Assembly (NCBI GenBank): GCA_002381865.1
Contig: DFYO01000040.1
Span: forward strand, 1-61,666
Length of the DNA stretch: 61,666 nucleotides
From: Clostridiales bacterium UBA4080
GTDB lineage: Bacteria; Bacillota; Clostridia; Lachnospirales; Vallitaleaceae
Reading direction: 5' to 3'
Shown: one piece after another, positions 8,602-18,719 of the stretch
How the letters are laid out: every line of letters begins with the position of its first letter
How positions within the stretch are numbered: the stretch's first letter is position 1
Program-made: the position numbers and the translations under genes
Notes under the pieces: model-generated
Seen by the model: the letters and a program-made list of their open reading frames with translations, nothing else
Databases searched by the model: none
Told to the model about the DNA's origin: nothing

Positions 8602-9411
8602 TTAATAATTCAGGCACTGTACTCTGTGCTTTTCAGCAATAATATCCAGCTTTTTGCTGAAAACAATAAGATTCTCAATGCTTCCCTCTTCCCAAATTTT
8701 ATAAAATTCTTCCTGAATTTGCTGAATTTCATCTATATTATTGCTTACCTTGCTTATGTTTTGTATATTATTCAAAATATCCGCTATAATACTTGACTTA
8801 TATTGAAAATTATCCTGAGCATCAAGTATTTCATTTCTTATTTTTGACATTTCCTGATCTAGCTTGTGAGCAGCATCAGCTGCTTTTATAAGTCTTTCTT
8901 TAATGTCTGAAGGAATATTCCTTTTGTATTTGTATTTTAAGGAATGCTCTATAGTTGCCCAGAAATTCATTGCTAAGGTTCTTATCTGAATTTCAATCTG
9001 TATTCTTTTTTTCCCAAGAGCAGTATGAACGTCATAATATGCTATTATATGGTAGCTTTTATATCCGCTTTCCTTGGAATTAGAGATATAATCCTTCTCA
9101 TATTTTATTTCAAGATCGCTTCTGTTTCTTATCAGCTCCACAACAACATCAATATCCTCAACAAACTGGCAAATTATTCTGATTCCAGCAATATCCTCAA
9201 TATCCTCTTCAATTCTGCTTAATGGAATATTTTTTTTATTCATTTTATCTAAAATACTAGCAATCATCTTAACTCTTCCTGATACCAATTCAATTGGTGA
9301 ATGCTTCCCCAGCATGCTGTTTTCCTCAACTATACTTGTGAACTTAATTTCTAATTCACTAACCGCTTGACGGTATGGAAGCAATATTTCTCTCCACATC
9401 TGTATTTCCAT
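8602..9411 (-). CDS. small alarmone synthetase, RelQ-like (p)ppGpp synthetase
   Basis: Single-domain RelA/SpoT synthetase that transfers pyrophosphate from ATP to GDP/GTP. Recognisable elements are GRVKMIASILDKM (ATP contact), DIAGIRIICQF, the substrate loop ESGYKSYHI and EIQIRTLAMNFWATIEHSLKYK-type helix. There is no HD hydrolase, TGS or ACT domain. At 269 residues it exceeds the roughly 210 of B. subtilis YjbM; the surplus is a C-terminal helical extension (about 195-269). The ATG at 9411 follows AGGAGA. It lies between rnhA and the RNA methyltransferase gene. Confidence 0.9.
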   Translation of the reverse strand: MEIQMWREILLPYRQAVSELEIKFTSIVEENSMLGKHSPIELVSGRVKMIASILDKMNKKNIPLSRIEEDIEDIAGIRIICQFVEDIDVVVELIRNRSDLEIKYEKDYISNSKESGYKSYHIIAYYDVHTALGKKRIQIEIQIRTLAMNFWATIEHSLKYKYKRNIPSDIKERLIKAADAAHKLDQEMSKIRNEILDAQDNFQYKSSIIADILNNIQNISKVSNNIDEIQQIQEEFYKIWEEGSIENLIVFSKKLDIIAEKHRVQCLNY

Positions 9412-9583
9412 TACTTTTCTCCTATAAATTAAATAATATTATAGTAAATATTAAAGCTATATTTCTTTATGTTTTAGAGCTAATAGTATCAAGACTTTAG
9501 CTTTAAACATACATATATATTATATCATAAACACAAAAAATAATATACTACTATAAAATTTCAAAAAAATACGCATTCAGTGT

Positions 9584-10108
9584 TTAAAGCTTTAATTGGT
9601 TGTTGTCAGATTGCTTGTTATCTGATTGCTTTTCATATTCTATATCTATAAGCAAATCTTCGCTATCTGCAGCACTGGTTGCAAGAAAATCACATCTTTC
9701 ATTCTGTTCATGTCCATCATGACCTTTAACCCATACAAAGCTTGCCTCATGACGACTTATTTCTTGTATTATTGCCTTCCACAAATCCACATTCTTCACA
9801 GGCTCTTTTTTCTTGCCTCTAGTCCAATTATTTTGTATCCAGCCTTCAAGCCATCCCAGCTGAAATGAGTCTACAATATATTTTGAATCAGTATATATAG
9901 TTACCTGACAGGTTTTTTTTAGCGCCTCCAACCCCTTGTAGACTGCCAAAAGTTCCATTCGATTATTGGTGGTCTTTTTATAGCCCTCACTTAACTCCTT
10001 GGTATGCTTTATACCTTCGTCATCAAAATATTCCAAAACCACACCGTATCCGCCTGCCCCCGGATTTCCCCTGCATGCTCCATCCGTATATAAATCAACC
10101 TTTTTCAT
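9584..10108 (-). CDS. rnhA: ribonuclease HI
   Basis: Degrades the RNA strand of RNA-DNA hybrids. The acidic catalytic residues lie in YTDGACRGNPG, NNRMELLAVYKGL, IYTDSKYIVDS and the C-terminal QNERCDFLA, preceded by WVKGHDG. The 174 residues exceed the bare domain by a hydrophilic tail with a small duplicated SDNKQ/SDNNQ motif. GGAGA precedes the ATG. It follows polC by about 105 bases without a visible terminator and may be transcribed with it. Confidence 0.95.
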   Translation of the reverse strand: MKKVDLYTDGACRGNPGAGGYGVVLEYFDDEGIKHTKELSEGYKKTTNNRMELLAVYKGLEALKKTCQVTIYTDSKYIVDSFQLGWLEGWIQNNWTRGKKKEPVKNVDLWKAIIQEISRHEASFVWVKGHDGHEQNERCDFLATSAADSEDLLIDIEYEKQSDNKQSDNNQLKL

Positions 10109-10213
10109 AAAATCTCCTTGTTCATAAATAGTTAAATCTTTTATTTTATTTTCCTTCTTACACTTAATTACTATGATTTTATAGCAAATATATAATGCTT
10201 CAGCTTGTTATTG

Positions 10214-13200
10214 TCAGAATAAGCTTAATTGATTTGTATCCGACATTCCTTCTAAAATTCCATTTTGTTTCATAATTTCAATAACTGTTTTTGTAAGCTT
10301 ACCTCTGATTCTCAAATCATCAATTGACACAAACTCTCCTTGCTGCCTTGATTCAACTATATTTAACGCAGCCTTCTCTCCAAGTCCCTGAATTGTACTT
10401 AAAGAAGGCATAATCTTATTGTCAAGAATTTGAAATTTAGTTGCATCAACAAGATACAGGTCTATTGGCATAAAGCTTATCCCTCTTGCATACATTTCCT
10501 GAACTATCCTCATATCCTTAATCATATCCTTCTCTTTTTTTGTAATCTTATCTGCATCACGGGATTTCAGCTCCTGTAAATAGCTTTCAAGCTTTTCTTT
10601 GCCTTGACACATAATATCATAATCAATATTTGAAGCTCTAATACTGAAAAAGGCTGTATAATAAGCCATTGGATAATATACTTTAAAATATGCTATACGA
10701 TATGCCATCATAACATAAGCTACTGCATGTGCCTTAGGAAACATATACTTAATTTGTTTACAAGACCAGATATACCATTCTGGCACATCTTTTTCTCTCA
10801 TAGCCTCTTCCCACTCTTCTTTTAAGCCCTTTCCCTTTCTTACACTCTCCATAATTGTAAAGGAAAGACTTTTATCAACCCCCATATTAATCAAATATGT
10901 CATAATATCATCTCTTGTTGATATTACCTGAGAGATATTTGCAGTACTTTCCTTAATTAAAACCTGCGCATTATTAAGCCATACATTTTCTCCATGGGAA
11001 AGACCTGATATTCTAACTAAATCCGAAAAAGACTTTGGTTTCGTATCTAATAGCATCTGAATTACAAAATCCGTTCCAAATTCTGGAACTCCTAGGCATC
11101 CAAGCTTACAGCCCCCTATTTGATCTGGGGTTATTCCAAGCGCCTCTGTTGAATTAAACAACGACATAACCCTTGGTTCATCCAGCCTTACCTCTGTTGC
11201 ATCTATTCCTGTTAAATCCTCAAGCATTTTTATTATTGTTGGATCGTCGTGACCTAAAATATCCAGCTTAAGTAAATTATGGTCAATTGAATGGTAATCA
11301 AAATGAGTTGTTATTATTGAGGTTTCCATATCATTTGCAGGTCTTTGAACAGGTGTAAAGGTATATATCTCCTGTTCCTTGGGTACGACAATAATTCCTC
11401 CAGGATGCTGACCTGTAGTTCTTCTTACACCTATGCACCCTGAAACAAGTCTGTTAATTTCAGCCTTATTAATATTTTGCTCTCTTTCATCAAAATATTT
11501 TTTCACAAAACCAAATGCAGTTTTTTCTGCAAGTGTACCAATTGTCCCCGCTCTGAATACATGTCCTTCTCCAAAGAGCTCCTCGGTAAATTCATGCGCC
11601 TTGCTTTGGTATTCTCCTGAAAAATTCAAGTCAATATCAGGCTCTTTATCTCCTTTAAATCCTAAAAAAGTCTCAAAAGGAATATCATGTCCTTCCTTTG
11701 ATAAAGGTTCATTACAAACCGGACAGTTTTTATCCTCTAATCCGCAGCCTGAATTACCCGCTTGCTTTTTAACCTCTTCTGAATAAAAATCATTATATTT
11801 ACATTTCTTGCATAAATAATGTGGTGAGAGTGGATTAACTTCTGTAATACCAGCCATGGTAGCTGCAAAAGAGGAGCCAACCGAACCTCTTGAGCCTACA
11901 AGATATCCGTCTTCAAGTGATTTCCACACAAGCTTTTGGGCAATAATATACATAACTGCAAACCCGTTGCTTATTATTGAGTTTAGCTCTCTTTCCAATC
12001 TTTCACTTACAATTTCAGGCAATGGATCTCCATACATTGAAATAGCTTTTTCATAGCATATCTGTCGAAGCGTTTCATCCGAGCCCTCAATCTTAGGTGG
12101 AAATTTTTCTGCTGGAACAGGATTTATTTTTTCAATCATATCAGCAATTTTATTAGTGTTTTCAACAACTACCTGATATGCCTCATGTTCACCCAAATAA
12201 TAAAACTCCGCAAGCATTTCTTCAGTCGTTCTAAAATATAACGGAGCCTGTTTGTCCGCATCACTAAAGCCTTTCCCTGCCATAAGAATTCTTCTGTATA
12301 CCTCATCCTCCGGATTCATAAAATGAACATCACAGGTAGCTACAGTAAGCTTGTTATGCTCTTTTGAAAGCTCCACGATCTTTCTGTTAATATCCATTAA
12401 TCTTTGCTTGCTTTCAACAATATTATCTCTTATTAAAAAATCATTATTTGCAAGCGGCTGAATTTCATAGTAATCATAAAAATCAGCAATTCTATTAATC
12501 TCCTCAGGGTCCTTATTCTCCATAATTGCCTTATAAAGCTCTCCTGCTTCACAGGCTGAGCCCAGCAAAATACCTTCCCTATGTTTTCTGAAAATACTTT
12601 TTGGAATTCTAGGTTGCTTAAAGTAATACTTAATGTGACTGTCAGAAATCAGTTTATATAAATTTTTTAAACCAGTCAAATTCTGAGCAAGCATAATAGC
12701 ATGATTTGATCTTAGCTTTTTAAGGTTTTTCAGGTTTGATTTTTCATATTCTGTATATTCTGTAAAATTATGAATATTCATTTCGTCAAGATGCTTAAGC
12801 AAGTACAGAAAAATATGCGCTGTAGCTTCGGCATCATTTACAGCTCTGTGATGTCCCTCAAGCTTAATTTCAAACTCCTGTGCTAATGTATTAAGCTTAT
12901 AGTTTTTTAAATTTGGAAACAATGTTCTTGTCAGCTCTAAGGTGTCAATACTAGTATTTTCAATATTTATACCCATTTCTCTTGCTTCATATTTAATAAA
13001 GCTCATATCAAAATCAGCATTATGTGCAACTAATGCCAAGTCTCCAAAAAATTCCCTAAAGCTTTCCATTACCTGTTCAATTTTAGGTGCGTCTTCTACC
13101 ATTTCAGGGGTTATATGGGTTATCTCCTGGACTCTGTGAGGAATATCTCTTTCTGGATTTACAAAGCTGCTAAATCTATCCGTAATTATTTTATTGCATA

Positions 13201-14551
13201 TCTTTACTGCCCCTATTTCAGTTATCTTGTCCTGTCCCGGAATAAACCCGGTTGTTTCTATGTCAAAAATGACAAAGCTATCAGTAAAGGTCTGTCCCTT
13301 CATATTTTTAACCGTAGGCTTTTCATCATCTACAATATATGCTTCTACACCATAAATTACCTTTAAATCAGTTTTTTCTGCAGCATGAAAAGCTTCCGGA
13401 AAAGCCTGTACCACTCCATGGTCTGTAATCGCCAGTGCCTTATGCCCCCATTTAATTGCTTGCTTAACTGCATCTTTTGCGCTGACTATTGCATCCATAT
13501 CACTCATTTGTGTGTGCAGATGGAGCTCTACTCTTTTTTCTTCTGCATTATCTTCTCTTTTTTTTCTAAAATCCTCAATTATTTCTGCACTGCTAACCAT
13601 TATAATACTTTCTTTTTGAAAATCATCAAATTGAAGTCTGCCGGAAATACGTGCAAAAACGCCCTTGTTTATTTTACCTGCAGTATTTTCATTGTAAAAA
13701 TCTTGGTTTAAAAATGCTTTACAGGTTATAGAATTAGTAAAATCAGTTAAATCAAAAATAATTAATTTTTTATCATTTTTCAAATCTCTTTCTTCATAAT
13801 TAATCAATAATCCTTCAATAATTACCTGATTTGTCTCTTCAGAAAAATCCTTGATATAAGTAATCTCACCTGTTATTTGTTTTTTGCCAATAACAATATT
13901 CTCAGGATTTTTACTATCCTTTTCCTGTTTTTTCACAACCTTTTTTGGCAATGCTTGAGCCGTCTGATTTAAAGTGTCAGCTTTAAGCTCCATTATTCTC
14001 ATTTTTTCTTCAATTTCATGTCTTTCAATAAATTTTTCAACTAAATCCAAACCATCTTGTTTGGTAATTATCATATCCATTTCAATATTAAATTTGTTTT
14101 TAAAGCAGTTGATTACATAAGGCTTAATATCATACTTTTTAAAATATTCATACATTTGCTCACTAAGCTCATATATTATTGTATTATCCTTTATTTGATA
14201 AGGTGTATTTGAAAGCTTTACAGCACAAACCGGGCTAATTTTTCGCAAATCCTCAAAAATAGCCTCTTTATATATTTCAAATAGCTGTCTGAAAGGAAGC
14301 TCCTCTTGAAATATAAATCTTTCATTTACAACAACATCAAAAGAGTCCTCTAGATTAATATGCAGTTTTATTTTTTCTGCCAGCTGGAAGGTCATTTTAG
14401 GAAATACTATCTTATCTAAAAGCAAGTTAACCTTAAGCTGCTTGGCTTTTTTATTCAAAAAAATATTTTCAACCTGTGATTCAAGAAAATAATAGCCGAG
14501 TGCATCATCCAGCTTTATCTTCGGAAAAACATCTTTAAACTGTTTGCTCAA
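10214..14551 (-). CDS. polC: DNA polymerase III PolC-type catalytic subunit
   Basis: Gram-positive replicative polymerase with proofreading. In order: N-terminal domain, OB-fold (about 220-320), PHP segment starting VELHLHTQMSDMDA, a DEDD exonuclease inserted in it (FVIFDIETTGF, ending in HHRAVNDAEATAH), the rest of PHP, and a four-cysteine zinc element (CKKC...CPVC). The palm follows, with catalytic Asp in PDIDLNFSG, then C-terminal helix-hairpin-helix DNA-binding segments. Length of 1445 residues is normal. It starts with TTG behind AGAGGTG. The polC position after the rseP-ispG genes matches Firmicutes order. Confidence 0.98.
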   Translation of the reverse strand: MSKQFKDVFPKIKLDDALGYYFLESQVENIFLNKKAKQLKVNLLLDKIVFPKMTFQLAEKIKLHINLEDSFDVVVNERFIFQEELPFRQLFEIYKEAIFEDLRKISPVCAVKLSNTPYQIKDNTIIYELSEQMYEYFKKYDIKPYVINCFKNKFNIEMDMIITKQDGLDLVEKFIERHEIEEKMRIMELKADTLNQTAQALPKKVVKKQEKDSKNPENIVIGKKQITGEITYIKDFSEETNQVIIEGLLINYEERDLKNDKKLIIFDLTDFTNSITCKAFLNQDFYNENTAGKINKGVFARISGRLQFDDFQKESIIMVSSAEIIEDFRKKREDNAEEKRVELHLHTQMSDMDAIVSAKDAVKQAIKWGHKALAITDHGVVQAFPEAFHAAEKTDLKVIYGVEAYIVDDEKPTVKNMKGQTFTDSFVIFDIETTGFIPGQDKITEIGAVKICNKIITDRFSSFVNPERDIPHRVQEITHITPEMVEDAPKIEQVMESFREFFGDLALVAHNADFDMSFIKYEAREMGINIENTSIDTLELTRTLFPNLKNYKLNTLAQEFEIKLEGHHRAVNDAEATAHIFLYLLKHLDEMNIHNFTEYTEYEKSNLKNLKKLRSNHAIMLAQNLTGLKNLYKLISDSHIKYYFKQPRIPKSIFRKHREGILLGSACEAGELYKAIMENKDPEEINRIADFYDYYEIQPLANNDFLIRDNIVESKQRLMDINRKIVELSKEHNKLTVATCDVHFMNPEDEVYRRILMAGKGFSDADKQAPLYFRTTEEMLAEFYYLGEHEAYQVVVENTNKIADMIEKINPVPAEKFPPKIEGSDETLRQICYEKAISMYGDPLPEIVSERLERELNSIISNGFAVMYIIAQKLVWKSLEDGYLVGSRGSVGSSFAATMAGITEVNPLSPHYLCKKCKYNDFYSEEVKKQAGNSGCGLEDKNCPVCNEPLSKEGHDIPFETFLGFKGDKEPDIDLNFSGEYQSKAHEFTEELFGEGHVFRAGTIGTLAEKTAFGFVKKYFDEREQNINKAEINRLVSGCIGVRRTTGQHPGGIIVVPKEQEIYTFTPVQRPANDMETSIITTHFDYHSIDHNLLKLDILGHDDPTIIKMLEDLTGIDATEVRLDEPRVMSLFNSTEALGITPDQIGGCKLGCLGVPEFGTDFVIQMLLDTKPKSFSDLVRISGLSHGENVWLNNAQVLIKESTANISQVISTRDDIMTYLINMGVDKSLSFTIMESVRKGKGLKEEWEEAMREKDVPEWYIWSCKQIKYMFPKAHAVAYVMMAYRIAYFKVYYPMAYYTAFFSIRASNIDYDIMCQGKEKLESYLQELKSRDADKITKKEKDMIKDMRIVQEMYARGISFMPIDLYLVDATKFQILDNKIMPSLSTIQGLGEKAALNIVESRQQGEFVSIDDLRIRGKLTKTVIEIMKQNGILEGMSDTNQLSLF

Positions 14552-14575
14552 CTATTTCACCTCTTTATATATCAA

Positions 14576-15625
14576 TTAAAGCTTATTAATTTCTTCCATC
14601 AAGGCTTCAACCAGCATTTCTTCAGAAACTTTTTTAACTACTACGCCCTTTTTAAATATAATACCTACTCCTTTTCCTCCTGCAATACCAAGGTCTGCTT
14701 CCTTGGCTTCTCCCGGGCCGTTCACAACACAGCCCATTACTGCAATTTTCGCTTTCTTATTAATTCCCTCACATCTTCTTTCAACCTCATTAGCAATATT
14801 AATAAGATTGATTTCTGTCCTTCCGCAAGTCGGACACGAGACAAATTCAAGCTCAGTTGGGTATAGCTCTAGGGATTGAAGTATTTTCTTTGCAATCCTA
14901 ACCTCTTCAACTGGATCTCCTGTAATTGAAACTCTCAGTGTATCTCCAATTCCCATAGAAAGCATTATACCAAGACCAACTGAAGATTTTATTGTTCCTG
15001 AAAACATTGTTCCTGCTTCTGTTACCCCAATATGCAAAGGATAATCCATTTTTTCTGAGGCAAGTGCATAGGCATTTATTCCTGTTAATACATCTGATGA
15101 CTTTATTGATACAACTATATTATTGTAGTCAAGCTTCTCAATAAGCTCTACATTATACATCGCACTTTCAACAAGTGCTTCTGGAACTGGGCTTTTATAT
15201 TTTTCTAATATAGTCTTTTCAAGCGATCCGCTATTGACCCCTATTCTAATAGGTATATTCTTAAGCTTAGCAGCTTCTACAACAGCCTTAAGCTTATCAC
15301 TGTCCCCAATATTACCTGGATTAATTCTTATTTTATCAGCTCCATAATTAATAGACTCAATTGCCAGTCTATAATCAAAATGTATATCTGCAACCAATGG
15401 TATATTAATCTGATTTTTTATTTTTTCAATAGCCTTTGCTGCTTCAATATTAGGAACTGCAACCCTTATTATCTGACATCCTGCAGCCTCAAGCTCTTTA
15501 ATCTGCTTAACTGTACTAATAACATCCTCTGTTTTTGTATTACACATGGACTGTATTAAAATCGGATTGAAATTACCTATTCTCTGCTTTCCAATCTTAA
15601 TTTCTCTTGTTTTTTTTCTATTCAT
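14576..15625 (-). CDS. ispG: 4-hydroxy-3-methylbut-2-en-1-yl diphosphate synthase
   Basis: Iron-sulfur enzyme of the MEP isoprenoid pathway that converts MEcPP to HMBPP. Family motifs include IQSMCNTKTEDV, VADIHFDYRLA, ADKIRINPGNIG and the C-terminal cluster ligands in SCPTCGRTEIN and MGCVVNGPGEA. About 349 residues from the ATG at 15625, which is preceded by AGGAGA at 7 bases; an upstream in-frame TTG at 15646 is less likely. It is grouped with dxr, another MEP gene, with uppS, which uses the pathway's product, and with cdsA and rseP. Confidence 0.96.
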   Translation of the reverse strand: MNRKKTREIKIGKQRIGNFNPILIQSMCNTKTEDVISTVKQIKELEAAGCQIIRVAVPNIEAAKAIEKIKNQINIPLVADIHFDYRLAIESINYGADKIRINPGNIGDSDKLKAVVEAAKLKNIPIRIGVNSGSLEKTILEKYKSPVPEALVESAMYNVELIEKLDYNNIVVSIKSSDVLTGINAYALASEKMDYPLHIGVTEAGTMFSGTIKSSVGLGIMLSMGIGDTLRVSITGDPVEEVRIAKKILQSLELYPTELEFVSCPTCGRTEINLINIANEVERRCEGINKKAKIAVMGCVVNGPGEAKEADLGIAGGKGVGIIFKKGVVVKKVSEEMLVEALMEEINKL

Positions 15626-15723
15626 AAAGCTTTCTCCTAGTTTCAAAAATATGCTTATAAAGGTTTAACCAATCATATTTTTCTTTTTGTAAGCCAAAAA
15701 ATTCTCTTAACTATGCCTATTTT

Positions 15724-16755
15724 TTAAAATAGCTTTTTAATATCATTAAACAATATCAGCACCATTAATCCCATCAAAACAACATATCCAACAAAATGTA
15801 TGGTTCCTTCCTTTTCTTCATCAATAGGTTTCTTCCTAATTGCTTCAATAAAAAGAAAGACCAGCCTTCCTCCATCAAGCGCAGGTATCGGCATCAAGTT
15901 CATTACTCCAAGATTTGCACTTAATAATACTATAAAAAAGGACATCGTTCTTACAAGATAAAGAAGGCCTTCCTTTAAGCTCTCTTTATATCCCGTACTT
16001 ACAACTGAAACAATTCCTACGGGTCCTGATATTTCCTTGGCAGCTATTGCTCCGCTAAATATTTGACCTAATCCATAAAAAGTAATTTTAATCCAAAATC
16101 CAATTTCAATTATCGAATATTTAATAAGTTGAATAGGATTAGAAAATCTTTGAACTTCTGTTTCAACTCCAATTTTATATGTTCTATTGTCCTCAGATAG
16201 CATCGGTTTTATAACCATGCTGGCTTTCTCACCATCTCTGAGATATTCGAGTTCGATTGCCTCTCCCTTGTTCTCATTAATATAAATAAGAATTTCTGGA
16301 TATGCAATTACGCTTCTTCCGTTTATCTTTAAAATTTTATCACCTGGTAATATACCCGCCTCAGCTGCAGGTGAGTTTTCAGATACCTTTGAAATTACAC
16401 TTGTCTGAACGGCTCCTGATATTGATAAATAAATGATTGCAAAGAAAAATGCTAGTATAAAGTTAAATAACGGCCCTCCAAATACAACCATTATTTTAGC
16501 CCATACTGATTTTACAGAGAAAGAGCGTTCATCATCACTTACTTCATTTTCTCCCAGCATCTTACAAAAGCCTCCAAAAGGCAAAAGCCTTATGGAAAAC
16601 AATGTTTCGCCAATTTTTTTACCCGCTATTTTAGGTCCCATTCCCAATGCAAATTCTTCAACATAAATACCACTTTTTTTTGCAAAAAAGAAATGACCAA
16701 ATTCATGTACTAATACAATCAGTCCAAACATCAATATTGCTACAATAATATCCAT
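15724..16755 (-). CDS. rseP: RseP/RasP family site-2 intramembrane metalloprotease
   Basis: Membrane zinc protease that cleaves anti-sigma factors and signal-peptide remnants inside the membrane. The zinc motif HEFGH is in the first membrane helix (residues about 18-22), a PDZ domain occupies about 115-200, and the third zinc ligand is in the MNLMPIPALDGG segment near the C-terminus. The start ATG is one base past the dxr stop, and its AGGTGG ribosome-binding site is made of the last dxr codons, so translation is coupled to dxr. Confidence 0.95.
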   Translation of the reverse strand: MDIIVAILMFGLIVLVHEFGHFFFAKKSGIYVEEFALGMGPKIAGKKIGETLFSIRLLPFGGFCKMLGENEVSDDERSFSVKSVWAKIMVVFGGPLFNFILAFFFAIIYLSISGAVQTSVISKVSENSPAAEAGILPGDKILKINGRSVIAYPEILIYINENKGEAIELEYLRDGEKASMVIKPMLSEDNRTYKIGVETEVQRFSNPIQLIKYSIIEIGFWIKITFYGLGQIFSGAIAAKEISGPVGIVSVVSTGYKESLKEGLLYLVRTMSFFIVLLSANLGVMNLMPIPALDGGRLVFLFIEAIRKKPIDEEKEGTIHFVGYVVLMGLMVLILFNDIKKLF

Positions 16756-16756
16756 A

Positions 16757-17896
16757 TTACCACCTGCTCTCTATTATTTCTTTTGTCCAATTCTGTACTC
16801 CAAGAATGTTTTCTAAAGATATTTCTTTAATTATATCATGCTTTTCCATAACATAATTTATTATTTCTGGAATTTCTAAAAACTTTATTTCTTCTTTTAA
16901 AAATTTATCCACTGCTATTTCATTTGCTGCATTTAAAGCCGTTGGCATAGTTCCTCCAATTTCTAATGCTCTATATGCTAAGCTCAAGCAAGGAAAGCTG
17001 TCTAAATCAGGTTCTTCAAAGGTAAGCTGTCTGATTTGTGATAATCTCAATCTATCCCAGCTATTTTTATGCCTGTTTGGATAATATAGAGCGTACTGGA
17101 TAGGAAGCTTCATATCAGGCAGCCCCATCTGCGCTATAACCGAACCATCTGAATATTCAACCATTGAATGAATAATACTCTGAGGATGAACAACTACTTT
17201 TATCTGGTCTGGTTTTACATCAAAAAGCCACCTTGCTTCTATTACCTCTAGCCCTTTATTCATAAGAGTAGCTGAATCTATTGTAATTTTATTTCCCATT
17301 GACCAATTAGGATGATTAAGCGCCTGAGTTTTTGTAATGTTTTTTAAATCTTCAGTCTTTTTACCTCTAAAGGGACCTCCTGAAGCAGTTAGCCATATAT
17401 TCTCTACCGACTTTATATCCTCACCCTGAAGCGCCTGAAAAATCGCACAATGCTCGCTATCTACTGGAAGAATAGAAACATTATGCTCTTTTGCCTGACT
17501 CATAACAAGTTCTCCCGCTGTTACTAATGTTTCTTTATTAGCTAACGCGATGTTTTTTGAAGCCTTAATAGCAGCTAAGGTAGGCTTAATTCCAACCATC
17601 CCCACAACTGCTGTTACAACCGTATCTATTTCATTTAGCGATGCAATATCAATCAATCCTTCAATCCCTGCCAAAACCTCGGTATTGCCCTTAACCATTT
17701 TTTTAAGCTCATGTGCCTTAGTCTTATCCATTACCGCAACTGCCTTTGGATTAAACCTTTCAATCTGCTTTAATAGTAATTCAATGTTTGTATTTGTAGT
17801 TAATCCCATTATCTCAATATCTTGATTTTCCCCTGCAATTTCCAAGGTCTGTTTTCCTATAGAGCCTGTTGAGCCCAAAACAGAAATTTTTTTCAT
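16757..17896 (-). CDS. dxr: 1-deoxy-D-xylulose 5-phosphate reductoisomerase
   Basis: Converts DXP to MEP using NADPH, the committed step of the MEP pathway. The NADPH-binding GSTGSIGKQTL is at the N-terminus; ALANKETLV, PVDSEHCAIFQ and TASGGPFRG are active-site signatures. At 379 residues it has normal length. AGGTGG precedes the ATG. The last two codons (AGG TGG) double as the ribosome-binding site of rseP. Confidence 0.97.
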   Translation of the reverse strand: MKKISVLGSTGSIGKQTLEIAGENQDIEIMGLTTNTNIELLLKQIERFNPKAVAVMDKTKAHELKKMVKGNTEVLAGIEGLIDIASLNEIDTVVTAVVGMVGIKPTLAAIKASKNIALANKETLVTAGELVMSQAKEHNVSILPVDSEHCAIFQALQGEDIKSVENIWLTASGGPFRGKKTEDLKNITKTQALNHPNWSMGNKITIDSATLMNKGLEVIEARWLFDVKPDQIKVVVHPQSIIHSMVEYSDGSVIAQMGLPDMKLPIQYALYYPNRHKNSWDRLRLSQIRQLTFEEPDLDSFPCLSLAYRALEIGGTMPTALNAANEIAVDKFLKEEIKFLEIPEIINYVMEKHDIIKEISLENILGVQNWTKEIIESRW

Positions 17897-17909
17897 AAAT
17901 AAACCACCT

Positions 17910-18719
17910 TTATATTTTTAGCAATAAATTCATAATAATATATACAAAAGGCGCCGTAAATAGATTGCTATCAAAACGGTCTAGTACTCCACCATGGCCT
18001 GGAAGAAGTTTCCCAAAATCCTTGATGCCCGATTGTCGTTTAATACCCGAAGCCGCCAAATCCCCGATTTGTGAAAGCGCTGATCCTGCTCCTCCAAGCA
18101 GCACCATCCATTTCATATTTGACAAATCAGTAATTACACCCTTTGAATACATAAAATACCCATATGCAAGACATAATACAATTGCTCCAATAACTCCTCC
18201 AATCGAACCCTCGATTGTTTTTTTGGGGCTAAGATTAGGTGCAAGCTTGTTTTTACCAAAAAAATAACCTGAAAAATAAGCAAAGGTATCACTGCCAAAT
18301 GCAATTAAAAAAACCAGCCACACTAGATATATTCCAATTGCAGCAGTTTCCCTTATCATTACAATAAATGATAATAAAAATGCGACATAAACAAAGCTGA
18401 ACAACGCAAGACTTATTTTTGAAAAATCAGTTTTTGGAAAGCTGAACACATAAAATATCAAAAGCATCACTATTAATGTAGCAATTATATATGTTAAATA
18501 CTCTGTTTTACCAATAAACAGTATATAATAGTAACAAACCGTAGCAGCCCCTAGAGGCAGTTGTATTCCAACATGGTCTGCTTTAAAAGCCTTTAACATT
18601 TCATTGATACCAATCAGGCTTATTAAAGCAATCATAAAACACAAAAACCATCCGCCCCAATATATCGTGCCTATTAATAGTGGCAAAGCAATAATTGCTG
18701 TTATAATTCTAATTTTCAT
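17910..18719 (-). CDS. cdsA: phosphatidate cytidylyltransferase
   Basis: Integral membrane enzyme that makes CDP-diacylglycerol from phosphatidate and CTP for phospholipid synthesis. The 269-residue product has about seven or eight hydrophobic helices and the C-terminal signature with GDLAASGIKR, KDFGKLLPGHGG and LDRFDS. The start overlaps the uppS stop region by 11 bases and uses a GGAGG inside uppS. Confidence 0.96.
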   Translation of the reverse strand: MKIRIITAIIALPLLIGTIYWGGWFLCFMIALISLIGINEMLKAFKADHVGIQLPLGAATVCYYYILFIGKTEYLTYIIATLIVMLLIFYVFSFPKTDFSKISLALFSFVYVAFLLSFIVMIRETAAIGIYLVWLVFLIAFGSDTFAYFSGYFFGKNKLAPNLSPKKTIEGSIGGVIGAIVLCLAYGYFMYSKGVITDLSNMKWMVLLGGAGSALSQIGDLAASGIKRQSGIKDFGKLLPGHGGVLDRFDSNLFTAPFVYIIMNLLLKI

